Below are positions 1 through 7,935 of a DNA stretch of 39,068 nucleotides, piece by piece. The stretch comes from a virus, in the IMG/VR virus record IMGVR_UViG_3300032241_002908, positions 1 through 39,068 of that record; one strand, given 5' to 3'. Positions within the stretch are counted from its first letter, which is position 1. Every line of letters starts with the position of its first letter. Position numbers and translations under genes: made by a program. Below the pieces are notes generated by a model. That model was given only the letters and a program-made list of their open reading frames with translations. It was not told the DNA's origin and made no database searches.

Positions 1-255
1 AAGCATGATGCTGAAGAATCTGGAAAATATACCAAAAACTATGATTTTCAAGGAAATATAAGTGAATCATCATGGATGAGCACAAGAGCTGGAGCTTTAG
101 GTGAAGTATTTGGCGAAGCTCCAAGATTATCACAATGTTGCCAACAAGAAATTGTAAATAATGAATATTGTTCCCATTGCGGAAAGAAATGTAAGGAAAT
201 GCCTACTGAAGGCAGTTTAAATGAGGAAATAAATAAGATTAAAAAACTATTCTAA
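1..255 (+). CDS. Partial hypothetical protein with C-terminal zinc-ribbon-like cysteines
   Basis: The reading frame is open from the left edge and encodes the last 84 residues of a protein whose start lies outside the window. The visible part carries a Cys-Cys pair, then about ten residues on a C-x-x-C pair and one further Cys (residues roughly 45-62 of the visible part). This resembles a small zinc ribbon. The C-terminus is charged and probably helical. The next gene starts three bases after the stop, so the two are probably co-transcribed. Function unknown. Confidence 0.7.
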   Translation, partial: KHDAEESGKYTKNYDFQGNISESSWMSTRAGALGEVFGEAPRLSQCCQQEIVNNEYCSHCGKKCKEMPTEGSLNEEINKIKKLF

Positions 256-258
256 AAA

Positions 259-399
259 ATGGCAAAAGAAACATCAAATGTAAGAACTTTCGCAAAGAAA
301 GAATCAAGAAGAAGACCAGGAATCCACTCGAAAAACAAAGCTGGTAGGAACAAAGGTTCTAAAAATTATTTGAAACGTTATAGAGGACAAGGTCGTTAA
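259..399 (+). CDS. Small, very basic hypothetical protein (46 aa)
   Basis: A 46-residue frame starts with ATG three bases after the preceding stop and ends just before a terminator hairpin. The protein is extremely rich in Lys, Arg, Ser and Asn, with an SRRRPG segment near residue 16 and a RYRGQGR end. It has no hydrophobic core or membrane segment. The composition suggests a nucleic-acid-binding or DNA-associated peptide, which is inference only. The tight spacing, the terminator placement and the consistent basic character support a real gene. Confidence 0.65.
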   Translation: MAKETSNVRTFAKKESRRRPGIHSKNKAGRNKGSKNYLKRYRGQGR

Positions 400-401
400 T
401 T

Positions 402-432
402 AAAAAAACCCAACATTAAGTTGGGTTTTTCT
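402..432. terminator. Bidirectional rho-independent terminator
   Basis: The stem CCCAAC/GTTGGG (409-414 and 420-425) has a five-base loop and is flanked by A-runs and T-runs. It can therefore end the plus-strand small gene and the convergent minus-strand helicase gene. Confidence 0.85.
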
Positions 433-433
433 T

Positions 434-1810
434 TTAAAATATCATGAAGTAAACTTCGTGCATTGGTCTTGTTACGGCCACATAGTGAACATTTCTTTCT
501 TCTTGGTCAATGTCACCATCTTTAGTTAAGTAAGTGTAATCATCATCAACACCATATCTTTCTGCTAATTCTGGATCGAGCGAATTAACAATAACACATC
601 TTGGGAATTCTCTACCTTTACTTTTGTGAATACTGGTAATAAATTTCATTGACTCTTTGTTTGCTTCAATAAACTGTACCAGTTTTTCAACGCTAACAAA
701 ATATGGGGTAATTCTATCCAATCTACGTTTCAACGATGGATTTATATTGTTTTCCTTAATATGCCTAAGCTCATCATTAGTTATAAAATTATTATATCTT
801 ATCTTAAGTTTACTTTTAAGACAATATTCTTCGAGGTCTTTAATAACATTATTGGTTCTAACAAGAATTGCCAATGGTCTATCATCATTTATCATTTCAA
901 TTAAATCAAACTTATCAATAAGATCATATTTAACACTACCATCATTTTCAGAGTGTGGTATAGCTGTGATTTTACTGTACTTATTAGCGTGTTCAACTAT
1001 TTTTTTATCAGACCTGAAGTTTTTTGTTAAGGTCATTCTTGTGGTCTTATGTTTTGATGTAAGTAGTTGTTCAATCATATCACAGTTTGCACCTGAGAAC
1101 CCATAAATAGATTGATTTTCGTCACCAATAAGATAGTATTGTTTGGCTTTTATAGCCAACAATATTTTTAGTTGTAAAGTTGATGTATCTTGGTATTCAT
1201 CAACAAATATGTGGTCGTAAAGACCCTCAAAATATTTAATATATTTTGGATCACGTGATAGCTTTTCAGTGTCTATCAACATGTCAGCAAAATCTCTTGA
1301 TTGAGTTTCTCTTAGGAATTTGTCGTAATCAACGTAATGTTCAGGCTTTGGTAATTTGAATCCATCTGATGTTTGTAATTTAAACGCTGAGAACGATGCT
1401 GATACCTGATTTCCTTCTTCATAAAAGAAGGTTAACATTTGTTGATATTCATCTTTAATATTTTTGGGTGCTCTTGGAGCTGGTTTATACTTTTCTTTAT
1501 ACCAGTTCACAAAATCATAAAATGAGGCAATCTTTTTAAATTTACCCATTTTACCAAGTAAGGATGCTGTAAAACTATGAATTGTTGTAATTTTAACGTC
1601 ATGTTTGATACGGCGTTTCAATTCATCAACAGCGTCATTTGTAAAGCTAAAAAATATGATTTTTTGAGGATCCACCCCATTGTCAACCATTTTATTTAAT
1701 CTACCAACAGTTGAATGTGTTTTACCTGAGCCAGCTGTTGCGGAAAGAATTATTGAATCGGTGCCAGAATAATTGATAAAATCTAATTGTTCATCGGTGT
1801 AATTTGCCAT
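434..1810 (-). CDS. UvrD/PcrA-like superfamily 1A DNA helicase (458 aa)
   Basis: This is an ATP-dependent 3'-5' type DNA helicase acting in phage replication or recombination. Visible motifs in order are a Walker A ATAGSGKT (residues 24-31), motif Ia (FFSFTNDAVDEL), a Walker B VDEYQDT (203-209), motif III GDENQSIYGFSGA (229-241), motif IV (TKNFRSD), motif V (SIHKSKGREF) and motif VI (YVAVTRP) near the end. At 458 residues it is shorter than cellular UvrD (about 720), as is usual for phage versions. The frame is open up to 1888, but a host-type promoter at 1831-1861 lies inside that extension, so I place the start at the ATG ending at 1810 (MANYTDEQ). It converges on the small gene at 259-399. 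Confidence 0.93.
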   Translation of the reverse strand: MANYTDEQLDFINYSGTDSIILSATAGSGKTHSTVGRLNKMVDNGVDPQKIIFFSFTNDAVDELKRRIKHDVKITTIHSFTASLLGKMGKFKKIASFYDFVNWYKEKYKPAPRAPKNIKDEYQQMLTFFYEEGNQVSASFSAFKLQTSDGFKLPKPEHYVDYDKFLRETQSRDFADMLIDTEKLSRDPKYIKYFEGLYDHIFVDEYQDTSTLQLKILLAIKAKQYYLIGDENQSIYGFSGANCDMIEQLLTSKHKTTRMTLTKNFRSDKKIVEHANKYSKITAIPHSENDGSVKYDLIDKFDLIEMINDDRPLAILVRTNNVIKDLEEYCLKSKLKIRYNNFITNDELRHIKENNINPSLKRRLDRITPYFVSVEKLVQFIEANKESMKFITSIHKSKGREFPRCVIVNSLDPELAERYGVDDDYTYLTKDGDIDQEERNVHYVAVTRPMHEVYFMIF

Positions 1811-1830
1811 GATATTTTTTCTATTTTCAA

Positions 1831-1861
1831 CAAATGTAAGAAATATTTTCCAAAACACAAA
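1831..1861 (-). promoter_or_regulatory. Bacteroidota-type promoter for the helicase gene
   Basis: On the minus strand, TTTG (1858-1861), a 19-bp spacer and TACATTTG (1831-1838) match the Bacteroidota sigma-A consensus TTTG-N19-TAnnTTTG. Transcription would begin about 10-15 nt before the ATG at 1810, giving a very short leader. Confidence 0.8.
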
Positions 1862-1893
1862 AATAATGTTTATTTTTTTTTGACCCATTATTA

Positions 1894-1900
1894 TATTTAT
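1894..1900 (+). promoter_or_regulatory. TATTTAT element (candidate phage promoter)
   Basis: A sense-oriented TATTTAT lies immediately upstream of the 5' arm of an 11-bp inverted repeat (1904-1914) and about 100 bases before the start of the zinc-ribbon gene. A transcript starting here would begin close to that repeat arm. Confidence 0.4.
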
Positions 1901-1903
1901 TGC

Positions 1904-1914
1904 TGGAACCTCGT
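1904..1914 (+). repeat. 5' arm of an 11-bp inverted repeat bracketing the zinc-ribbon gene
   Basis: TGGAACCTCGT is the exact reverse complement of the sequence at 2790-2800. The arms lie in the leader and the 3' end of one transcription unit and are unusually GC-rich for this window. The intervening leader also holds a small hairpin AGTT-gtct-AACT (1945-1956) and a TTGCC/GGCAA pairing (1920-1924 with 1957-1961). Confidence 0.6.
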
Positions 1915-1998
1915 GTTATTTGCCTTGAGTCCTTGTGGCTTTGGAGTTGTCTAACTGGCAACAAAAAGGTAGGTAAATTAAAAAAAGAGGAAAAAAAT

Positions 1999-2778
1999 AT
2001 GTATCACACAACGTACACCTATAACAATGGGTCAACACCGTCTGCATATTTAACAGTCGGTAAAAACAGAGTTAAACAGTACAACAATACTGTTTACATG
2101 AATGATAAACAAGAATTCGAGATTGAACTGTTCAATCCAAAAACCACATCTGTTCTTGTAAAAATAAAATTAAACGGAAATTATATCTCAACCAGAGGTA
2201 TCTATTTGAAACCAGGTCAACGCATATTCTTGGATAGATTTATTAATAACAACAATAAATTTTTATTTTCAACATATGAAGTTGGTGCTTCGAATGAGGT
2301 TAAAAAGGCAATAGCTAATAATGGTGATGTTGAAATCGAATTTTATGATGAATACATTGCTCCAATACTGACAACTAATACTTTCTGGTATTCAAGTCAG
2401 CCAATAACCAATAACTGTCTAAATAACCCAACTGTTATGACTACCGCTACCAATACTTTGAATAACACGAGTATGGTTGGTCAAGTTAGGTCAAGATCAT
2501 TATATAGTTCAAGTTCTAATAGTTCAGCAACCATGGATTCATTAGAAAGTATTGAAACTGGTAGAATTGAAAAGGGTGATGTTTCAAACCAATCATTTAC
2601 AGAAGTTAATGGTAGTTTTAACACCTATTACTCAACCAGAACCTACTGGAAAATAATGCCACAATCACAAGAACCTGTGCAATATGCTGCTGTGCAGAAC
2701 TATTGTACTTCTTGCGGTACCAAAATTAAGAAAGAATCCTACAATTTTTGCCCAAAATGTGGGAATAAATTAAAATAA
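1999..2778 (+). CDS. Hypothetical protein with C-terminal zinc ribbon (259 aa)
   Basis: The final 25 residues form a clear zinc ribbon, with two C-x-x-C knuckles (YCTSCGTK and FCPKCGNK) about 15 residues apart. The preceding ~230 residues are rich in Asn, Ser, Thr and Tyr, look beta-rich, and are not recognised. I chose the ATG at 1999 because a GAGG-containing purine stretch lies just upstream, which is rare in this window. The frame remains open to 1900, but that part reads as a leader, not protein. The gene is followed by a terminator at 2803-2828 and bracketed by an 11-bp inverted repeat. Function unknown; another zinc-ribbon-like protein ends at 255. Confidence 0.75.
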   Translation: MYHTTYTYNNGSTPSAYLTVGKNRVKQYNNTVYMNDKQEFEIELFNPKTTSVLVKIKLNGNYISTRGIYLKPGQRIFLDRFINNNNKFLFSTYEVGASNEVKKAIANNGDVEIEFYDEYIAPILTTNTFWYSSQPITNNCLNNPTVMTTATNTLNNTSMVGQVRSRSLYSSSSNSSATMDSLESIETGRIEKGDVSNQSFTEVNGSFNTYYSTRTYWKIMPQSQEPVQYAAVQNYCTSCGTKIKKESYNFCPKCGNKLK

Positions 2779-2789
2779 TAATAAAATCT

Positions 2790-2800
2790 ACGAGGTTCCA
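2790..2800 (+). repeat. 3' arm of an 11-bp inverted repeat bracketing the zinc-ribbon gene
   Basis: ACGAGGTTCCA is the perfect reverse complement of 1904-1914. It sits between the stop codon at 2778 and the terminator hairpin, so it would lie close to the 3' end of the mRNA. Confidence 0.6.
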
Positions 2801-2802
2801 AG

Positions 2803-2828
2803 AAAAAGTGATAGAAATATCACTTTTT
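2803..2828 (+). terminator. Rho-independent terminator after the zinc-ribbon gene
   Basis: The stem AAAAAGTGATA/TATCACTTTTT has a GAAA tetraloop and is followed by more T residues. The terminator at 19964-19988 uses the same GAAA loop. Confidence 0.85.
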
Positions 2829-2853
2829 TTATGTCTTTTAGCTAAATATAAAC

Positions 2854-2860
2854 TATTTAT
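2854..2860 (+). promoter_or_regulatory. TATTTAT element (candidate late promoter)
   Basis: AACTATTTAT occurs 19 bases before the ATG at 2880, after the terminator of the previous gene. The same RACTATTTAT form recurs before 16752, 31846 and 35818. Confidence 0.45.
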
Positions 2861-2879
2861 TATAAAAATATCATTTATT

Positions 2880-3623
2880 ATGGCAGTAAAATATAGAATT
2901 ACAGAAGCTCAATTGATGAGCATTCATAAACACTTAAACGAATCTGTTGAAGACGAATCCATGATGGAAACTCCTATGGAAGATGAAGCTATGATGGAAA
3001 CTGAAGAAGAGGAAGATGAAACAGTTAAAGAAGCTGAAGCAACTGCTCTACCTAAAAAACCTTATGCTCCTGAAGCTCACAATCCAAAGTACATGGCTAA
3101 GGGTTCTATGCATGAAGAAGTTGGTAAAGAAAAATTTACTGGTACAAAGGTAGCTGGAACTAAAGGTGAAGGTACTTGGGATAAAAACCTTAAGAGCGGT
3201 AAAACTCCAAAAGATGGTATCAAATCTGGTGGTAAATCTACAGATATTGAGAAGGCAAAAGCAGCTACTGGTGTATGGGATGGTGTGAGCAAAAAATCGG
3301 CAGATGCTACGGCTCACGTTGTAAAAGGAATGAAAGCTGGTGACGTTAAAAATTCTATGGGTGCTCCAAAGAGTGCAACTAAAGATACAGCAAAAGCAAC
3401 ATCTGGTGTTGCTAAAGAGGCTACTAAGCACGTTGAAAAATCGTTGAGAAGTGGTGGTACTATGAAAGATATCGAATCTGCAAAAGCTAAGACTGGCACG
3501 TGGGAAGATGCTAAAACTGGTAAAGTTAACGAAGAAAAGAAAGAGTCTTTAACACCAAAGCAAATGAAAGACAAGAAAAAAGAAGCTATGGAAGCTATGA
3601 ACGCTAAAATGGACAAGAAATAA
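2880..3623 (+). CDS. Putative internal head protein, acidic N-terminus and Lys/Ala-rich repeats (247 aa)
   Basis: The N-terminal ~21 residues (helical, ending H-L-N-E-S) resemble a capsid-targeting propeptide with an L-x-E prohead-protease site at 19-21. An acidic Met/Glu stretch (about 22-60) follows, then a Lys/Ala/Gly/Thr-rich region in which SGG...DIE.AKA.TG.W recurs twice (roughly residues 119-139 and 213-232). No known enzyme fold is visible. The low-complexity basic body fits a DNA-associated protein packaged in the head, by analogy with T4 internal proteins (inference). The ATG at 2880 was chosen because it starts the conserved-looking N-terminus just after a TATTTAT element. The longer frame from 2808 would run through the terminator of the previous gene. 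Confidence 0.7.
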   Translation: MAVKYRITEAQLMSIHKHLNESVEDESMMETPMEDEAMMETEEEEDETVKEAEATALPKKPYAPEAHNPKYMAKGSMHEEVGKEKFTGTKVAGTKGEGTWDKNLKSGKTPKDGIKSGGKSTDIEKAKAATGVWDGVSKKSADATAHVVKGMKAGDVKNSMGAPKSATKDTAKATSGVAKEATKHVEKSLRSGGTMKDIESAKAKTGTWEDAKTGKVNEEKKESLTPKQMKDKKKEAMEAMNAKMDKK

Positions 3624-3646
3624 TATTTAATTGGCAATATCACAAA

Positions 3647-3674
3647 AAAAAGCGACTATTCTTGGTCGCTTTTT
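3647..3674. terminator. Bidirectional terminator overlapping the peptidase stop codon
   Basis: The stem AAAAAGCGAC/GTCGCTTTTT (3647-3656 and 3665-3674) has an eight-base loop. The final codons and stop of the convergent metallopeptidase gene lie inside the hairpin, so one structure serves both strands. Confidence 0.85.
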
Positions 3675-4516
3675 GTTTTTCTGGATAAAAATTTATATTT
3701 TAATTGTTGTATACTATCAATATGTTCAAATAAGACATCCCTGGTTTTAGATATAAATTCATATTTTTTTGTTCCTAATGTATTAATCATGTCTTTAGCA
3801 ATTTCAACAGTTCTGAGAGTTGTGTTAACATCAACAAATTCTTCTCTTGTGTGCATGTTGTGATATCCAACAGAAATATTGATACAACTAAAATCGTATT
3901 TATTTTTTAACACACATACGTCTGTATAAGGATGATTACCAAGAATAAATTTACCCATATGCTTCTCAAGTATTGGTTGTATATGATTGTAGAATTCGCC
4001 ATTTTCGTCAAACAATTTGACACCGTATGAAACGTGTGATACCCAGTTATGTAATGGGGCATCGAATTGTATTGCATACCCAACATTATCAAAAAAATTA
4101 GGGTTGGCCATTCTTGCGCCATAACAACCGAATTCTTCACCTACCAGAAATACAGCCTTAATATTGTTTAAGGATTTGATAACCTCAAGACAAACAAAAA
4201 CGCCACATTTATCATCTCCCCCAATACCAGTGGGCATACCGCTATCGTTGTATGCTGATAGACATAACATTCCATGATCTAATGTCTCTCTGATATTTAT
4301 TGATTCCAATTCATGTACTGTATCTGTATGGGCAACAACACAAGGGTAAAATTCAGCTTCTCCTTTTGTTACATAAATGTTACCGACATCATCAACTTCA
4401 TACGATACATTATTTTCTTTTAAAATATTACATATTTTCTCAACCAATTTATCTTCGTTTGCAAAATATGTAGGAGTTGATAATATATCTATCAGGTTTT
4501 TAATTTTTTGTTGCAT
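3656..4516 (-). CDS. M20-family-like zinc metallopeptidase (286 aa)
   Basis: A complete set of M20/M28-type metal and catalytic residues is visible: H63-T-D65 (VVAHTDTVH), Asp in GIGGDDKCG (101/102), the E127-E128 pair in LVGEEFG, D152 in IQFDAP, and His in GYHNMHTREE (219/222). This is the layout of the M20 aminopeptidase/dipeptidase clan (PepT-like), two-metal hydrolases that remove amino acids from peptides. At 286 residues it lacks the separate dimerisation domain of cellular M20 enzymes (about 370-470 aa). The start overlaps the stop of the lytic transglycosylase gene by 17 bases, so the two are co-transcribed and probably translationally coupled. A role in lysis or in peptide recycling is possible; the sequence does not decide between them. 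Confidence 0.8.
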   Translation of the reverse strand: MQQKIKNLIDILSTPTYFANEDKLVEKICNILKENNVSYEVDDVGNIYVTKGEAEFYPCVVAHTDTVHELESINIRETLDHGMLCLSAYNDSGMPTGIGGDDKCGVFVCLEVIKSLNNIKAVFLVGEEFGCYGARMANPNFFDNVGYAIQFDAPLHNWVSHVSYGVKLFDENGEFYNHIQPILEKHMGKFILGNHPYTDVCVLKNKYDFSCINISVGYHNMHTREEFVDVNTTLRTVEIAKDMINTLGTKKYEFISKTRDVLFEHIDSIQQLKYKFLSRKTKSDQE

Positions 4517-5033
4517 ATAGGTAATTCTGTGTGTTAACTATTTTTGTTAAACTGAATTTGCTGATATTTTTTGAATACTTGTTTACAACAGGTTTACCTG
4601 TATTATAGGCTCCTAAAGCCAACTTCCAGTTTCCATATTTATCATGAAGTGTCTTTAATAGCTTGAATGAAAGTATTACATTAAGTTCAGTATTATTCAA
4701 TAATTGCTTTTTTGTTATGGTTGAATCACAAACAGCATTAGCTGTCTTTAATTTTAGTTGCATTGCCCCATAAGCCTTTGATTTTGAAGTTCTTTTTGGG
4801 TTATAGGTAGTATCAGTAGGCCCTTTATAATTGGTTTCGTAATAAGGTATACCATAAGCAATATTTCTTGGGATACCATATTCTTTTGAATATTTCTCAA
4901 TATAAAAATACATTTTAACAGATTCTGGAAAATTAACAAATTTTTCAGATCTAAAAAAATTATTATATGAGAACCATGAGCATAATCCAATCGAAATAAC
5001 CGACAAAACAATTACAAACAATTTCTTTTTCAT
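4500..5033 (-). CDS. Exported lytic transglycosylase (SLT/lysozyme-like), candidate endolysin (177 aa)
   Basis: The N-terminus MKKK followed by a ~17-residue hydrophobic stretch (residues 5-21) is a signal peptide or signal anchor. The rest matches the SLT lysozyme-like fold: catalytic Glu at 66 in PYYETNYKG, GAMQL at 89-93, and AYNTG at 142-146, the canonical three-motif order. It would cleave peptidoglycan glycan strands in the periplasm. The signal-anchor start suggests a Sec-exported or SAR-type endolysin that may not need a classical holin (inference). It is preceded by a hairpin and a TATTTAT element and overlaps the M20-like peptidase downstream. It could instead be a virion-associated muramidase. 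Confidence 0.85.
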   Translation of the reverse strand: MKKKLFVIVLSVISIGLCSWFSYNNFFRSEKFVNFPESVKMYFYIEKYSKEYGIPRNIAYGIPYYETNYKGPTDTTYNPKRTSKSKAYGAMQLKLKTANAVCDSTITKKQLLNNTELNVILSFKLLKTLHDKYGNWKLALGAYNTGKPVVNKYSKNISKFSLTKIVNTQNYLYATKN

Positions 5034-5047
5034 ATGTTATAGTTTTT

Positions 5048-5079
5048 AAAAATAAATATGCCACTTATTGCTAAGTGGC
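5048..5079 (-). terminator. Hairpin terminator after the ClpC-like gene
   Basis: The stem GCCACTT/AAGTGGC (5060-5066 and 5073-5079) has a six-base loop. On the minus strand it is followed by an AT-rich, T-containing stretch. The T-run is imperfect, so termination may be partial. Confidence 0.6.
5052..5058 (-). promoter_or_regulatory. TATTTAT element (candidate late promoter) for the lysis pair
   Basis: On the minus strand GCATATTTAT lies 18 bases before the ATG at 5033, directly after the terminator hairpin of the ClpC-like gene. The transglycosylase-peptidase pair therefore looks like an independent unit. Confidence 0.45.
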
Positions 5080-5112
5080 ACAAATATACTAAATAGTGTG
5101 GAAATATCCAAA

Positions 5113-7575
5113 TTAAGGTGTGGTTATTTTGATATTTAACTTATCATTTTTCTTATCGTAACCAACGGTAATATGTGCAAATTTAGGCATATGTTCCTTT
5201 AACAATTCCTCAGAAATAGGGTCTTCGAGATATTTTTGAACAGTGCGTTGAATTTCTCTGGCTCCGTAATTTTTGTCATAACCTTGTTTTAATACGTATT
5301 CTTTAACGTTTTTACCGATTTCAAGTGTATAACAAGATTCGAGTAATCTCTCTTCAAGATCGTTTAATTGTATGTCGATAATTTTTAATATACTTTCATC
5401 TTTAAGGTAATTGAAGTAAATTATATCATCTAACCTATTTAAAAACTCTGGTTTAAATTGCTTTTTCAAAGCTTTTTCTATGATATAATTTGCGTTTTTC
5501 AAATCATCTTCTGAACCATCGGCGCTAAAACCAATTTTGGTTCCGAAATCTTGAACTTCTCTAATACCGATATTAGATGTCATAATGACGATGGTATTTT
5601 TAAAGTTTATTTTTCTACCTGATGAATCTGTAAGATGACCTTCATCCAGTAATTGGAGTAGGATATTAAAAACATCTGGGTGCGCTTTCTCGATTTCATC
5701 GAACAATATTAATGAATAGGGTTTATTCTTAATTTTTTCGGTAAGTTGGCCGCCTTCTTCATAACCAACATATCCTGGAGGTGAACCTATAAGTTTACTT
5801 ACATTAAATTTCTCACCGAATTCAGACATATCAAATCTGATTAAAGCATCTTGTGTTCCGAAGATTTTTTCAGCGAGAGTTTTGGCAAGTTCTGTTTTAC
5901 CAACACCTGAAGGGCCTATAAACATGAAAGAACCAATTGGTCTACTTTTTCTGCTTATACCAGTTCTATTACGTCTGATAGCTGAAGCAACTTTTTGAAT
6001 TGCTTCATCTTGACCAATAACAGAATCTTTTAATTCAGTGTCTATTTGAAGTAATCTTTGAATTTCGTTTTGTGAAACCCTACTTACAGGTATACCAGTC
6101 ATTGATGATACGACATCGGCTATCATATTTTCATCAATCACAACTCTATCTATTTCGAGGCTTTTTTTCCAAATAGCAGATTCTTTGTCAAGTTGTGTTA
6201 AAAGTTTCTTTTCTTTATCTCTAAGGTCTGCCGCTTTCTCAAAATTTTGTGTTTTGACAACATTTTGTTTATCAACTTTAATTTCATTAATCTCGTCTTG
6301 TAGATCTTTAATGATTTGAGGTGGTTTTATATTAATGTGTGTGCGTGAGCCAGCTTCATCAAGTATATCAATAGCTTTGTCTGGGAATTCACGATTGGTA
6401 ATATACCTATCAGCAAGTCTTACAATTTCATCAACAGCATCTTCAGTATAAGTTACTTTATGATAGTCCTCATACTTGTTTTTTATGTTCATTAAAATAT
6501 CTCTGGTTTCAGTAATTGATGGTGGGTTAACCATTACTTTCTGAAATCTTCTATCAAGTGCACCATCTTTTTCAATGTGTTCACGATATTCGTCAAGAGT
6601 TGTTGCACCAATACATTGTATTTCACCACGAGCAAGAGCTGGTTTGAAGACATTTGCTGCATCAAGTGAACCAGAAGAATTACCAGCACCAACCATGGTA
6701 TGCAGTTCATCAATGAATAATATAACTTGATCGTTATCACGAACTTCATCAAGTAACGCTTTTATGCGTTCTTCAAATTGGCCACGATATTTTGTACCAG
6801 CAACCATTGAGGTTAAATCAAGCGTAACAAGACGCTTACCTTGCAATGTTCTGGGACAATCGTTATTTGCTATTTTAATGGCCAATCCTTCAACGATAGC
6901 TGTTTTACCAACACCTGGATCACCAATAAGAACTGGGTTGTTCTTTTTGCGTCTGGTGAGGATTTGGGCAACACGTTCAACTTCAGCTTCTCTACCAATT
7001 ACAGGATCGAGTTTACCCTCAATTGCAAGAATGGTTAAATCACGACTGAAGTTATCCAAAACTGGGGTTTTAGATTTTTGTCTATTTGAATTATTGCCAT
7101 CATATCTCTTTTCGAAGTTTTCATCGAGTGGGAATGTAGAGGCAGTTGGTGTTAGTTGTTTAAGTCTTCTTTGCATAAATGATTTTGTTATACCGTATTC
7201 GTTCATTATTTTGATGATTTGATTATCGAGATCAAAACAACTCATAAAAAATGTGTTGACTGTAATTGCATCATTAGATTTTTGGGCACATTTTTTTACC
7301 AATACCTTAAGGGAATCTTCGAAATTAAGAACTTTTTCTGTCCTTAATTCTGGGTCAATATCTTCCGATATACTTCCGTTATGATCTTCAATGTCATTTA
7401 TGAAAACATCAAAATCCTCAAGTTTTTTACTAATTATTTCACTGATGATATTGTTTGTAGTGAGTATACCGTACAGAACGTGTTCAATTCTAATTAGACT
7501 ATCATTTAAAATTATTGCTGATTTATAACCCTTTTGAAAAGCTATCCTCAGCTCGTTGCTCATTTTTTCTTGCAT
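5113..7575 (-). CDS. ClpC/ClpA-like AAA+ unfoldase with ClpP-docking loop (820 aa)
   Basis: This is a two-ring Hsp100 ATPase. It has an N-terminal Clp repeat region (about 1-150), D1 with Walker A GDPGVGKT (218-225) and Walker B FIDE (287-290), a short UVR-like middle segment (about 435-465), and D2 with Walker A GPSGVGKT (554-561) and Walker B LFDE (about 623-626). The short middle domain and the length fit ClpC, not ClpB (about 860 aa with a long coiled coil). In D2, about ten residues after [10 protein letters not shown], the tripeptide IGF (681-683) sits where ClpA/ClpC carry their ClpP-docking loop. That predicts loading of a host ClpP protease. Start: the ATG at 7575 follows a strong host-type promoter; a second Met four codons later (MSNELR) is also possible. 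No clpP gene is in the window. Confidence 0.93.
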   Translation of the reverse strand: MQEKMSNELRIAFQKGYKSAIILNDSLIRIEHVLYGILTTNNIISEIISKKLEDFDVFINDIEDHNGSISEDIDPELRTEKVLNFEDSLKVLVKKCAQKSNDAITVNTFFMSCFDLDNQIIKIMNEYGITKSFMQRRLKQLTPTASTFPLDENFEKRYDGNNSNRQKSKTPVLDNFSRDLTILAIEGKLDPVIGREAEVERVAQILTRRKKNNPVLIGDPGVGKTAIVEGLAIKIANNDCPRTLQGKRLVTLDLTSMVAGTKYRGQFEERIKALLDEVRDNDQVILFIDELHTMVGAGNSSGSLDAANVFKPALARGEIQCIGATTLDEYREHIEKDGALDRRFQKVMVNPPSITETRDILMNIKNKYEDYHKVTYTEDAVDEIVRLADRYITNREFPDKAIDILDEAGSRTHINIKPPQIIKDLQDEINEIKVDKQNVVKTQNFEKAADLRDKEKKLLTQLDKESAIWKKSLEIDRVVIDENMIADVVSSMTGIPVSRVSQNEIQRLLQIDTELKDSVIGQDEAIQKVASAIRRNRTGISRKSRPIGSFMFIGPSGVGKTELAKTLAEKIFGTQDALIRFDMSEFGEKFNVSKLIGSPPGYVGYEEGGQLTEKIKNKPYSLILFDEIEKAHPDVFNILLQLLDEGHLTDSSGRKINFKNTIVIMTSNIGIREVQDFGTKIGFSADGSEDDLKNANYIIEKALKKQFKPEFLNRLDDIIYFNYLKDESILKIIDIQLNDLEERLLESCYTLEIGKNVKEYVLKQGYDKNYGAREIQRTVQKYLEDPISEELLKEHMPKFAHITVGYDKKNDKLNIKITTP

Positions 7576-7593
7576 CTATAATTTGATTTTATA

Positions 7594-7624
7594 CAAATGT
7601 AATAATAATTTCCGAAACAACAAA
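7594..7624 (-). promoter_or_regulatory. Bacteroidota-type promoter for the ClpC-like gene
   Basis: On the minus strand TTTG (7621-7624), a 19-bp spacer and TACATTTG (7594-7601) repeat the helicase promoter almost exactly. The leader to the ATG at 7575 would be about 10-15 nt. Confidence 0.8.
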
Positions 7625-7640
7625 ATGTTTTTATCAAAAA

Positions 7641-7671
7641 TTGTTTTTATCCGCTTTTTTTAGTATATTTG
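7641..7671 (+). promoter_or_regulatory. Bacteroidota-type promoter for the KTSC/HAD operon
   Basis: TTG (7641-7643), a 20-bp spacer and TATATTTG (7664-7671) match the -33/-7 consensus on the plus strand, divergent from the ClpC-like gene promoter. The ATG follows at 7696. Confidence 0.7.
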
Positions 7672-7695
7672 TAATAATATAAAATAAATATTGTT

Positions 7696-7935
7696 ATGAA
7701 TAAATCAAAAGCTATCTTAGGTACTAAAATCTTATGTGAATATGACTCTTCAAATATTCATAAAGCTCAATATGATATTGAGTCTAAATTACTTGAAATT
7801 ACGTTTAGTAATGGTTCAACTTATGAATATGATAATGTAGACCATAAAACATTCACGGAGTTTGACATGGCAGAAAGCCAGGGTAAACACTTTAACAAAA
7901 ATATAAATAAAAAATTTACATTTAGAAAAAAATGA
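7696..7935 (+). CDS. KTSC-domain protein (79 aa)
   Basis: The whole protein matches the small KTSC domain pattern: an early Tyr-Asp before the repeat-like strand (CEYDSSNI), then L-E-I-T-F-x-x-G-S-x-Y-E-Y, then a V-D-H...F..F..A.S.G..FN..I segment. This domain occurs alone in phages and bacteria and as a fusion to lysyl-tRNA synthetase; its biochemical role is not established. It is first in an operon with a host-type promoter, and its stop overlaps the next start by four bases (ATGA), implying translational coupling. Confidence 0.8.
   Translation: MNKSKAILGTKILCEYDSSNIHKAQYDIESKLLEITFSNGSTYEYDNVDHKTFTEFDMAESQGKHFNKNINKKFTFRKK

Noticed and set aside
1811-1888. 26-residue N-terminal extension of the helicase frame
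   Set aside because: A close match to the host promoter (1831-1861) and an AT-rich leader lie inside it; the helicase domain begins naturally at MANYTDEQ, so the later ATG was used.
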